Under the pieces are notes generated by a model. It worked only from the letters and a program-made list of their open reading frames with translations. It had not been told where the DNA came from and did no database searches. DNA of 64,000 nucleotides from Vibrio penaeicida (GTDB taxonomy: Bacteria; Pseudomonadota; Gammaproteobacteria; Enterobacterales; Vibrionaceae), in the NCBI RefSeq assembly GCF_030689305.1, contig NZ_JAUYVM010000013.1, forward strand, positions 1 through 64,000, written 5' to 3'. Position 1 is the first letter of the stretch, and each line of letters starts with the position of its first letter. Both the position numbers and the translations under genes were made by a program. Below are positions 32,786 to 40,729 of the stretch, piece after piece.

Positions 32786-33940
32786 CTACACGTCATGGAC
32801 GTAGTAACGTCCTTTAGTGTTCGCTGCTTCAAGCAACTTGTCGAAAGTGTCCAGAGATCCCGCCAGTGACTTCTTCGTTGAATCCCAAACCGCCAGTTGA
32901 TGCCCTGCTTTTTCTTGCCATTGAGCAAGCTCTGAAGGCGTAGGGGAGTAGAATTGAACGTTATTCTTAGCAAGTTCAGACATCGCATATGCCCTTGCAG
33001 CGGGAACTTTAGCGAGGTTTTGATGCGCTGTTACTTCGCTTGCGGCTTCAATTGCTTCTTGCACGTCTTTTGGTAGCTTGTTAAACCACTGCAAGTTACA
33101 TGAGAACACTTGAGCATCCGGTACTGAACGGATGAAAGTCACAGAAGAAAGCACGTCTTTAAACCCGAAAATGTTTAACGCTTCTACACTCGGATCCAGT
33201 GCATCGGCGACACCCTGTTTAATAGCGGAAGGAGTTTCCCCCCAAGCGATTGGCGTAGGGTTCGCACCGAGCAAGTGGTAAAACTGTTGAAGGATTTTAG
33301 AACCCGGAACTCGGAACTTAATGCCTTCCATTTGATCTGGGGTTTTAATGATTTCGTCTCTGCCTTTACGAAGGGCAACCACACGTGGATCGATGGTGAC
33401 GTACCACAATGCTTTAAAGTTACGTTCTTCAAGCTTAGGGTCCACTTCTGCTTTCCACGCCGCTGAATTCACCAAGTTGACAAACTTTTGGTTTTCACCA
33501 CACCAATAAGGGATATTGATTAAGTCCACAACAGGTGCGAAAGAAGAGAAATTAGAAAGCGAGTGCTGTGCAGCCTGAATGGTGCCTTGCTGTACTTTCT
33601 GAGCCAGTGCGCCCCCAGCACCAAGTTGACCACCTGGCGCTAATTTCACGTAGACCTGACCGTTGGTCATATTTTGGATATTCTCTTTGAAATCCAATTG
33701 CATAATAGGGTAACCACGAGATGCACCGAGAATGTAAGCGGTTGCAATGGTCATGGTGTATTTGGCTGCTTTTTGACGTTCACGCTCTTCTTTTGAGATA
33801 GCGGCAGCGGCTGTTGGGCTCATTAAAGCGCCCGCAGCACCCACCATTATCGCGGCAGTGACACCGGTTTTACCTGCAACTTCAAAGAATTTCCGACGCT
33901 CGATAGACTCGATTTGGTCGCTTTCGTTGATTCCTTTCAT
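32786..33940 (-). CDS. TRAP transporter binding protein, Tat-exported
   Basis: 384-residue periplasmic DctP-type binding protein. Its N-terminus has a twin-arginine signal (ERRKFFEVAGK at about residues 14-24, then a weakly hydrophobic Ala-rich stretch ending near PTAAAAIS), so it is exported folded through Tat. Ligand-domain segments include VYVKLAPGGQLGAGGALAQK, GIKFRVPGSKILQQFYHLLG with the carboxylate/sulfonate-binding Arg, and GVADALDPSVEALNIFGF. Presumed ligand is DHPS or sulfolactate from context. An AAAATGG precedes a less typical start region. Confidence 0.92.
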   Translation of the reverse strand: MKGINESDQIESIERRKFFEVAGKTGVTAAIMVGAAGALMSPTAAAAISKEERERQKAAKYTMTIATAYILGASRGYPIMQLDFKENIQNMTNGQVYVKLAPGGQLGAGGALAQKVQQGTIQAAQHSLSNFSSFAPVVDLINIPYWCGENQKFVNLVNSAAWKAEVDPKLEERNFKALWYVTIDPRVVALRKGRDEIIKTPDQMEGIKFRVPGSKILQQFYHLLGANPTPIAWGETPSAIKQGVADALDPSVEALNIFGFKDVLSSVTFIRSVPDAQVFSCNLQWFNKLPKDVQEAIEAASEVTAHQNLAKVPAARAYAMSELAKNNVQFYSPTPSELAQWQEKAGHQLAVWDSTKKSLAGSLDTFDKLLEAANTKGRYYVHDV

Positions 33941-34070
33941 TTTTTGACTCCATTTTCACGTGATTGAAATGACGTTGGATTGTTGTCTACGAACCTGTTT
34001 TAGCGTCTAACATTGGCAACGCATTACTGCTGATGGGCAGTGCATCGACCATCTACTCAAAACTGAGTTC

Positions 34071-34343
34071 TTAGGTTGTTTGTTTTTCTTGCTGCAAAAT
34101 AAAAATGACACCAAATGCAGCGCCTGCGGCAAGCAGCAGTGCTTCTGGTACTACGTCTAAAGGTGGAATAGGAAAGTCGTGCCGAATGGAAGCCCATCCA
34201 ACAAGAATGTTAGAGAGGTAAAGTACAAAAGAAGCAATACTGAATACCAAATACTTACGACTTCCAGCGGTAATAGGCACGGGATGAGATCCTGAAGATT
34301 TTTGTGATGCACCAGATGACTTTTCTGATATCGAAGTAGGCAT
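34071..34343 (-). CDS. Small two-helix membrane protein
   Basis: 90 residues. A Ser-rich cytoplasmic-like N-terminus is followed by two hydrophobic helices (about residues 29-49, KYLVFSIASFVLYLSNILVG, and 63-83) and a short QEKQTT tail. The family is not recognised. ATG 34343 has AAGG nine bases upstream; ATG 34352 abuts the AAGG. It is the first gene of the minus-strand TRAP/hps operon, 130 bases before the binding protein, and is the promoter-proximal gene facing lacI. It may be an extra membrane component of the transporter (inferred). Confidence 0.6.
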   Translation of the reverse strand: MPTSISEKSSGASQKSSGSHPVPITAGSRKYLVFSIASFVLYLSNILVGWASIRHDFPIPPLDVVPEALLLAAGAAFGVIFILQQEKQTT

Positions 34344-34416
34344 GGTTATCATCCTTGCGTGGTTTGATTAACAACTAATTAACACCACCTTATTTATCGA
34401 CCAAATAATAGTCAAC

Positions 34417-34430
34417 TGTAAGCGCTTACA
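34417..34430. promoter_or_regulatory. LacI-type operator O1
   Basis: TGTAAGCGCTTACA is a perfect 14-bp palindrome with the central CG typical of LacI/GalR-family operators. It lies 74 bases before the ATG of the small membrane gene (hps operon, minus strand) and 266 bases before lacI, so it can control both divergent promoters. Confidence 0.8.
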
Positions 34431-34695
34431 TTTTTTCAATTAGAGTAAAAGTTAATCAATATTTTCAATGTTGATCACGGAAATTGATGGTTTTATAGTC
34501 AATTGGTTTCATTTTCAATCAGGCTCTCTTTTAGTGTCTTCCATTTAAAGTTTTGAATAATAAGGATTTATTTATTTCTCTTGCGATTAAAATGCCGCTT
34601 GAATTTAAGCTTAGTCACAGTTCGTTATAGTCAATCTGATATAAGTGTGTATAAAGTTTATACTGACAAACGTCTTGGTTAACTGTTGGAAAAAC

Positions 34696-35745
34696 ATGGT
34701 AAAAGGTAAGCGCTTACGCAAATCTTCAGACAAGCCAACGTTGGGCGATGTAGCCAAAGCGGCAGGGGTTTCCACCGCTACGGTTTCACGTGCACTTAAT
34801 CAACCTCATCAAGTTAAGGAAACTTTGCGGGCTCGCATTGAAGACGAAATTAACAGGCTGGGCTATGTGCGTGATGGCGCTGCAAGGGCACTTGCCTCCA
34901 ACAAAAAGCGCATGATAGGCGCAATAATTCCAACCATCGATAACGCAATCTTTGCTTCGGGTATTAACGCACTTGAACGCCGCTTATATGAAGAGGGATA
35001 CACCCTTATGTTGGCGGTCAGTAACTACGATCCCAAGCACGAGCTCAAACAGGTTCGAGATATTATGGAGCAGGGGGTTGATGGGTTACTACTGGTTGGA
35101 AATGATCATGCGCCAGAAACGTATTCTATCTTAAAGCAACATAACCAGATATTTGCCAATCTTTGGGCGTTGGACCGGACAAGCCCGTACCCCTGTGTTG
35201 GGTTCGACAATTTCACCGCGGCGCAGCAAGTGACTGAGTATCTCCTTAATCAGGGGCATACTCGCTTTGGGTTTATTTCCGGAATAACAAAAGGGAACGA
35301 CAGAGCCACAGCGCGCTTAGAAGGCGCAAAAGAATCGCTTAAAAAAGCGGGTATCTTCCTGCAGCCTCAAGACGTTGTTGAATGCCGATACGATATATGG
35401 GAAGGCAGAAATGCATGTCGACACCTACTGGGTAAACCGGAGCGAGAGAGACCGACTGCCTTAATTTGTGGTAACGATGTGTTGGCTTTCGGCTGTTTAA
35501 CCGAATGCGATAAATTGGGCATTTCTGTGCCAACTCAAGTCTCGATAACCGGCTTTGATGATTTGCCCTTGTGCGAGCACCTTTCACCAAGCTTAACCAC
35601 TATTCGCGTCCCGTCTCGAATGATGGGTGAAAGAGCCGCCGATTTTATTTTGGACCAAATTGCAGGTCGAGAATCTGCGATGCATATTGAGGTTCCAACT
35701 CAACTGGTTGTAAGAGAAAGCACCTCTGTTCCTATGCCCAAGTAA
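34696..35745 (+). CDS. LacI family transcriptional regulator
   Basis: 349 residues: N-terminal LacI helix-turn-helix and hinge (PTLGDVAKAAGVSTATVSRA, then NRLGYVRDGAARALASNK) followed by a periplasmic-binding-protein-like effector domain (IGAIIPTIDNAIFASGINAL, VSITGFDDLPLCEHLSPSLT). The ATG at 34696 gives the usual short arm before the HTH; the frame opens 17 codons earlier. It is divergent from the hps operon and has a palindromic operator both upstream and within its first codons, so it probably represses the operon and itself, with a pathway sulfonate as inducer (inferred). Confidence 0.93.
   Translation: MVKGKRLRKSSDKPTLGDVAKAAGVSTATVSRALNQPHQVKETLRARIEDEINRLGYVRDGAARALASNKKRMIGAIIPTIDNAIFASGINALERRLYEEGYTLMLAVSNYDPKHELKQVRDIMEQGVDGLLLVGNDHAPETYSILKQHNQIFANLWALDRTSPYPCVGFDNFTAAQQVTEYLLNQGHTRFGFISGITKGNDRATARLEGAKESLKKAGIFLQPQDVVECRYDIWEGRNACRHLLGKPERERPTALICGNDVLAFGCLTECDKLGISVPTQVSITGFDDLPLCEHLSPSLTTIRVPSRMMGERAADFILDQIAGRESAMHIEVPTQLVVRESTSVPMPK
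34706..34717. promoter_or_regulatory. LacI-type operator O2 inside the lacI gene
   Basis: GTAAGCGCTTAC, identical to the inner 12 bp of O1, lies in codons 4-8 of the lacI-family gene (encoding GKRLR). Centre-to-centre distance from O1 is 288 bp, suited to repression by DNA looping. Because these bases are also coding, the N-terminal arm sequence and the operator are constrained together. Confidence 0.7.
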
Positions 35746-36707
35746 CATCAAGATGCTTGGTTCAGTGGTGTGTCTACCAACGACTTCTCAACCAAATAAG
35801 AGTTAACTGGCTTTCAGGCAAGACGCTACTCCTTTCATTTTTCCCTTTATTCTAGCGATACGCCTAAAGCTCATTATCTAGATGATGTTTGGATACACAC
35901 CTTGGTGTTCCGCTTCCCTTATTACTTCAATTTTCACTGTTCGATCTGAATGAATGAGAATTGGTTTGTTGTAATACCTCTTGAGCTTGTAAGGCAATGA
36001 ATACGCTATAGAGTTAGGCATACGGTGAGCGGGGAAGTGTTTTATATCATTGATTGAAAGTGAAACAACTACTATTTTTAACGCAAAAATAGCAATTAAT
36101 TTAACGAATCATTTACATGTTGTGACGTCCTATTATTCCACAAGGGTTTACAATTATATTAATAAATGTATTTCACATTATTACAGAGTAAAGAAATAAG
36201 TTAGAAAAAATAATTAGTGCCCACTGTGTGGTAAAAGATATTGTTACATTAGAAATGATACATTTGTTCAAAAAAATGGACGAAGCAATATACAATTTGT
36301 AATCTAATGAAAACTAAGCATTTTTAACCGTTTGTCAACCCATTAACAGCTAGGTATTACAAAGCGTTATCACGCCATTACAAAAATTTATAAGAAAATC
36401 ATATATATGTGATGTGAAATTAGATTATAAAATAAGAATGTTTGTTATCATGCTTTTTATAAATCTTATGGAAGTAATCTTTGTCGTTTGAAATTTAATC
36501 AGTTAAATAGAAAGGTTGTTATAATTGGTTACATACGTCGTTCACATTCAAACGAAAGATATTGACTTAGTCTGATAGATTCGGTTTTGCGTATTGTAAG
36601 TTGGGTATAGACAATATTTCTTTGCCCCCATTTATATGACCCCTAATTGAATGAGTAGTAGTACAGGCTAGGTTTATAATGGCACTAAATAGTAAGAGTA
36701 AAATCAA
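35746..36707. other. 960-base AT-rich gap without a supported gene
   Basis: No gene with a ribosome-binding site is visible. On the minus strand a frame is open from about 36100 to the TAG at 35878-35880. Its only ATG is at 36021 and gives 47 residues (MPNSIAYSLPYKLKRYY and on, ending GVYPNII) with no Shine-Dalgarno. The right half (36050-36600) is very AT-rich and probably holds the upstream regulatory region of the lysR gene. No terminator, repeat or RNA gene was recognised. Confidence 0.5.
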
Positions 36708-37574
36708 ATGCTGAGAAATGTGATAGAAATTAAATACTTAAAAACATTCTCATGTGTCGCAAAATGTAAGAGCTTTTCGGCTGCAGCTGAGTCTTTGTTT
36801 ATCACTCAGCCTGCCGTTTCACAACATATTAAAAAGGTTGAAGCTCATATAGGTGCAAGTATTTTCGACAGGGAAGAAGGTTTTGAGTTAACGACGGAGG
36901 GCAAGATCTTACTAAAGTATACTGAACTAAGTTTAGAGCTTTACGATCAGCTTTTCGAAGAGTTAGGGAAAACTAAAAATAAAGAACATTATAAGATTGC
37001 GGTATCAGATTCTTTTTCAACTGAATTAGTCGATGAGGTGGTAAAGGCATTTCGTATATTAAGCCATCTCGATCTTAGTTTGGTCAATTTTCGCAATCCG
37101 AGAGATTTAGATGCCAGTAAATATGACATTATTCTAGGAGTAAATTCAGAGCCCTCGCGCACAGGACAAATGGTGAAAGTGAAGAGGACGCAATACGTAG
37201 TGTGTCAGCGACTAACGGATCAGCCCATTATCCAGAACAACCCTGTTCGCATTGTACACTGCAGCTCTATAGAGAGAGAGCAAGTTTCAAGCCTACTGCA
37301 GGAGGTGGGCATAGGAACGGCAAATATACAAAGCTGGTTTAACACAAGTTCTTCAAGGCTTATGAAAGGTGAAATGGAAGAGCCAGGTACGGTATTAGTT
37401 TGCCCAAGTTGGAGTATTCAATCAAATAATCTTAGAGTGCATAAAACGTCTAATATCGTGAACTGTTTTGCATGGTGCAGTGAGTCGACATTTAAAGAAT
37501 TAAGCCAAGTCGGGTTGACGAACCAAATCAAAGAGCTTTTTATTCAGTCAGAACCCAAACTCGTCACAATGTGA
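36708..37574 (+). CDS. LysR family transcriptional regulator
   Basis: 288 residues. The N-terminal winged HTH is clear (IKYLKTFSCVAKCKSFSAAA, LFITQPAVSQHIKKVEAHIG, then FDREEGFELTTEG). The effector domain is divergent and shorter on recognisable motifs. The gene lies just upstream of the Tad pilus operon in the same direction, ends in a terminator, and a T-N11-A dyad lies between that terminator and flp. It is therefore the likely regulator of pilus expression. The start at 36708 was kept because the HTH begins at residue 8. Confidence 0.9.
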   Translation: MLRNVIEIKYLKTFSCVAKCKSFSAAAESLFITQPAVSQHIKKVEAHIGASIFDREEGFELTTEGKILLKYTELSLELYDQLFEELGKTKNKEHYKIAVSDSFSTELVDEVVKAFRILSHLDLSLVNFRNPRDLDASKYDIILGVNSEPSRTGQMVKVKRTQYVVCQRLTDQPIIQNNPVRIVHCSSIEREQVSSLLQEVGIGTANIQSWFNTSSSRLMKGEMEEPGTVLVCPSWSIQSNNLRVHKTSNIVNCFAWCSESTFKELSQVGLTNQIKELFIQSEPKLVTM

Positions 37575-37634
37575 TATTCAGCCCAAAAATTAGTGGTAAT
37601 TAAAGTGGGTTATTAAAACTTTAAAAGTACAAAT

Positions 37635-37664
37635 AAGGCGAGCAAATCAATGCTCGCCTTTTTT
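37635..37664 (+). terminator. Rho-independent terminator after lysR
   Basis: AAGGCGAGCA (37635-37644) and TGCTCGCCTT (37651-37660) form a perfect 10-bp stem with loop AATCAA and a T run to 37664. It separates the lysR transcript from the pilus operon. Confidence 0.88.
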
Positions 37665-37763
37665 ATTGCTTCTATCTATTTTGATTTCAATAAAATGATC
37701 TAATACACCTAGAAACAAAATTTATAATCAGTGGCTAAATTCCTAATGGATACGGCTTATTAC

Positions 37764-37794
37764 ATACAACTATAAGCATAATTAATAGTTGTAT
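37764..37794. promoter_or_regulatory. LysR-type (T-N11-A) dyad upstream of flp
   Basis: ATACAACTAT (37764-37773) and ATAGTTGTAT (37785-37794) are perfect inverted arms of 10 bp with an 11-base spacer, so the inner bases are T-N11-A, the definition of a LysR-type regulator box. It lies 70 bases before flp and 190 bases after the lysR gene. Confidence 0.6.
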
Positions 37795-37863
37795 AAATAA
37801 GTATTAATTGTCGTTTTTCCTTTCGTTGCTATATTCGCTTCGGTTCATTCAAAGAAGGATTAA

Positions 37864-38079
37864 ATGACAATGTTAAACACAATTACAAACCTATTGGCTA
37901 AATTCCAAAAAGACGAGCGCGGTGTAACTGCAGTTGAATATGCAATCATTGCTGTTGTTATTTCTGGCATTATTTTGGCGGCATTTAACAGTGGTTTAGG
38001 TGATGCAATTTCAGGTGCTATTGCTCAAATTTCCAGTCAACTAACAACCGCTACTACTGATGCAGCCGTCACTCCGTAA
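37864..38079 (+). CDS. flp: Flp family type IVb pilin
   Basis: 71-residue major pilin of the Tad/Flp adhesive fibre. After a short leader (NLLAKFQKDERG) comes the processing site G^VTAVEYAIIAVVISGIIL, with the Glu and Tyr at positions 5 and 6 of the mature protein that define Flp pilins, then a 20-residue hydrophobic helix and a short Ser/Thr/Ala tail. AAGGA precedes the ATG. First gene of the pilus operon; high expression is expected for the structural subunit. Confidence 0.95.
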   Translation: MTMLNTITNLLAKFQKDERGVTAVEYAIIAVVISGIILAAFNSGLGDAISGAIAQISSQLTTATTDAAVTP

Positions 38080-38139
38080 TTTTTAGTCATCACCATATGG
38101 GTAGGCTTTTCCTACCCACAATCATAAGAGTTACGCTTC

Positions 38140-38913
38140 ATGAGTAAACCTGTTCTCTTTATCTTACTTTCTGCGTTGTTATTTCTAGGGCTGTTTTATT
38201 CCAAAGATATTTTATTTGCTAGTGAAGCCCCGGTAATACCCGTTTCAACACAAGAAGCGACGGTTAACGTTCTGACTTTAGTTGAGCCTGTAGAAAAAGG
38301 GGTTCAATACAGCTTGGCCAATGTGGAATGGGTTGAGATGACAGAAACAAAAGCGCAGCAAAATGGCTTGCTGGTTCAAGGCAGCAAGATTCCAAAAAGT
38401 AGTCTTTTTAGAGCTCAACTTAGCAAAGGAACACTGCTTAAAAGATCCCAGCTATCGTTCCCAGGTGACGACGATTACATCAGCTTTACCTTGGCGAAAG
38501 ATCACGTGCCTTACTACTACGAAACCGATGGGAAAAGTGTGTTAGATGCCATTGGCACCTATGCGGGGGACAAAGTCAGCTTCATCTCCACCACCAATTC
38601 CTATTCGAATATTCATGAAGCGGAATTTAAAGATGTGGGCAACCTGATTTCTGAAGTTCTGATTCATGACGCTAAGGTTATCCAAGTCACCGATACAGGT
38701 GAGTCCAGCAGCGAGCAGGGGCGTCAAGTTAAAGCAAAACGCTTGGTGATTGAGTTGAGTATTCGTCAGGTAATGAAATTGGATATCGCTAAGCAAATCG
38801 GGCAGATCAGTATTGTGCCCTCCAACATGACCAATCAGTTTCTTTCCGTACGTAGCGTTGACCTACTTGAAAAACAACATGGGGTCAGAGAACTCAGAGC
38901 AGGCAGTGAATAA
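38140..38913 (+). CDS. cpaB: Flp pilus assembly protein CpaB/RcpC
   Basis: 257 residues. An N-terminal membrane anchor (LFILLSALLFLGLFYSKDIL) is followed by a SAF-type domain (VEKGVQYSLANVEWVEM to RAQLSKGTLLKRSQL, residues about 45-107) and a periplasmic C-terminal half. CpaB/RcpC proteins are periplasmic partners of the Tad secretin. Overlaps the secretin gene at its stop. Divergent in sequence; the SAF domain and operon place make the call. Confidence 0.85.
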   Translation: MSKPVLFILLSALLFLGLFYSKDILFASEAPVIPVSTQEATVNVLTLVEPVEKGVQYSLANVEWVEMTETKAQQNGLLVQGSKIPKSSLFRAQLSKGTLLKRSQLSFPGDDDYISFTLAKDHVPYYYETDGKSVLDAIGTYAGDKVSFISTTNSYSNIHEAEFKDVGNLISEVLIHDAKVIQVTDTGESSSEQGRQVKAKRLVIELSIRQVMKLDIAKQIGQISIVPSNMTNQFLSVRSVDLLEKQHGVRELRAGSE

Positions 38914-40217
38914 TGAAAAATACAAAAGTAGCCGTTCTCATTTTTGCTTTATTTACGCACCTCAATATTGGCGCAGCTGAACTGGTGTCGATAGATCAGG
39001 GCGCGGCAAAAACGGTGAAAACCAATCGAACGATAGATACCGTTTTTGTGTCCGACCAAAACATCGCCGACTACAAAGTAATAGATGAAACCAAAATCGT
39101 AATCCATGGAGTCAGTGTGGGCACGGCGAGTTTGATCGTTTTTGATCGCGGTGGCAATGAAATCTATAACTCAGAAATCGTAGTGAACAAGAGCTTGCGT
39201 TTGGTTAAGCAGATGCTTGTTGCTCATTTTCCGGATCAAGAAGTCAACGTGACTAATGTCGGTGAGCAGGTGGTTTTAGACGGCACCGTTCAAAGCGAAG
39301 AAGTAAAAAAGAAAATCTATCGCTTAGTTGGTGAAATGCTGAAGAAAAAATCCACGAGAAATACCTATAAGTTGGAAGACAGTGGGTCCGATAACGAGTT
39401 GGATTACACCGAAAGTTTCGTTTTCGAAGGGATTATCAATCACCTCAAGGTTCTGTCCACCGAACAAATTAATGTAAAGCTGACTGTCGCTGAAGTCTCT
39501 AGCAACTTTTTGTCGGAACTGGGTGTTTCGTACAGCAACATTGGTCAACCCGGTAAATACGTTAAACAAATCTTAGAATTTTCGGCTGAGGACATCGTCG
39601 CGGTGATTGCCGCCAGTAAGGACGACTCCATCGGACAAGTGCTCGCAGAGCCAAATCTGTCGGTTATTTCTGGTGAAACCGCGAGCTTTTTAGTTGGTGG
39701 CGAATTACCTATGGTGGTGCGAGATGGCGATGGTGTGTCCATCTCATACAAAGAGTACGGCATTAAACTATCGATGGTCGGCAAAGTAACGGACACAGAA
39801 AACATTCGACTAACACTTCTGCCCGAAGTGAGTTCGATTGACGCGTCGAATAGCCAAAGCAACGCGTTCTACAACATGCCTTCTCTGCGTACTCGAAAAG
39901 CACAAACCACAGTGCAACTTAAAGATGGACAAAGCTTTGTTCTTGCAGGGTTATTAACAACGGAAGAGCGTGAAACATTAAGCCGTATTCCTGTCTTGGG
40001 TGACATCCCAATTCTTGGCGCGCTGTTTAGCCACACCAAATCCAACCGTACGAAAACTGAATTGATCATAGTAGCCACCGTTAACTTAGTTGATCCGGTA
40101 AAAAGCAAAGACATCAAGTTGCCAAAATTCAAAGCGAGCAGCGATTTAGAGCGGCTATTCAGAATCAATTTATCGGATCCAGACGTAGAACAAACCATAA
40201 AAGCAGGAGGTTTTTAA
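38913..40217 (+). CDS. rcpA: Tad pilus secretin RcpA/CpaC
   Basis: 434-residue outer-membrane secretin with a Sec signal peptide (to about residue 21, ending NIGAA). Domains: an N-terminal pilus-assembly/BON region (VDQG-like start, VNVTNVGEQVVLDGTVQSEE at about residues 110-130) and a C-terminal secretin channel (VLAEPNLSVISGETASFLVG, then VLAGLLTTEERETLSRIPVL with GDIPILGALF). Forms the ring through which the Flp fibre leaves. The stop TAA overlaps the next ATG. Confidence 0.94.
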   Translation: MKNTKVAVLIFALFTHLNIGAAELVSIDQGAAKTVKTNRTIDTVFVSDQNIADYKVIDETKIVIHGVSVGTASLIVFDRGGNEIYNSEIVVNKSLRLVKQMLVAHFPDQEVNVTNVGEQVVLDGTVQSEEVKKKIYRLVGEMLKKKSTRNTYKLEDSGSDNELDYTESFVFEGIINHLKVLSTEQINVKLTVAEVSSNFLSELGVSYSNIGQPGKYVKQILEFSAEDIVAVIAASKDDSIGQVLAEPNLSVISGETASFLVGGELPMVVRDGDGVSISYKEYGIKLSMVGKVTDTENIRLTLLPEVSSIDASNSQSNAFYNMPSLRTRKAQTTVQLKDGQSFVLAGLLTTEERETLSRIPVLGDIPILGALFSHTKSNRTKTELIIVATVNLVDPVKSKDIKLPKFKASSDLERLFRINLSDPDVEQTIKAGGF

Positions 40218-40726
40218 TGCTCTTAAGACACTCATTCGTCACAAAAATTCTGACGATTTCAGCGCCCCTTTTGCTTATCGGTTGCAGTTCTCCAATGTCT
40301 ACGAACCTAACCCAAGTCGATGAGTTAGAGCAGATATACGAATTTAATGTTGTTGATAAACACATCGCGTTGAAACGCAGCATGGGGTTTATCGGCGACG
40401 TGAATAAGCACCACAAAAAGTCGGAGTTTGAAGTCTTCTATCACCCTAACGAAAGTGAATTCGTTGCGGAATTGCTGGAGTCGGCGAAAACAAAAGGCAT
40501 TGATCGCCATCGAATCAGCGCGAAGTTAAAAGAATCAAGCGACACAGATAGTGAGTCACGCCCGCTGTCCGACAAAGCCGTTTCAATTGTTTCTCGGTAC
40601 ACCTTGGTTAACGAGAAACAGTGCGAATCTCTTCATATGGGGAATGCGCAAAATTTCCATTTCGGGTGCGCGGTTGAATACAACCGTGTGATCAGCCTGA
40701 GTCAGCCTCTAAAAGGTGTTAAGTAA
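40217..40726 (+). CDS. Tad-locus lipoprotein (CpaD/RcpB position)
   Basis: 169 residues with a lipoprotein signal (ISAPLLLIGCSS; lipobox Cys at about residue 23). The rest is soluble with no recognised domain; two Cys (EKQCESL and FHFGCAVE) may form a disulfide. Its place between the secretin and tadZ is that of RcpB/CpaD, the outer-membrane pilot or partner of the Tad secretin, but sequence alone does not prove this. Three bases separate it from tadZ. Confidence 0.7.
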   Translation: MLLRHSFVTKILTISAPLLLIGCSSPMSTNLTQVDELEQIYEFNVVDKHIALKRSMGFIGDVNKHHKKSEFEVFYHPNESEFVAELLESAKTKGIDRHRISAKLKESSDTDSESRPLSDKAVSIVSRYTLVNEKQCESLHMGNAQNFHFGCAVEYNRVISLSQPLKGVK

Positions 40727-40729
40727 GCG

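Noticed and set aside
34649..34663. GTATAAAGTTTATAC dyad just before lacI as an operator
   Set aside because: Odd-centred AT-rich dyad overlapping the likely promoter; could be a -10 region by chance.
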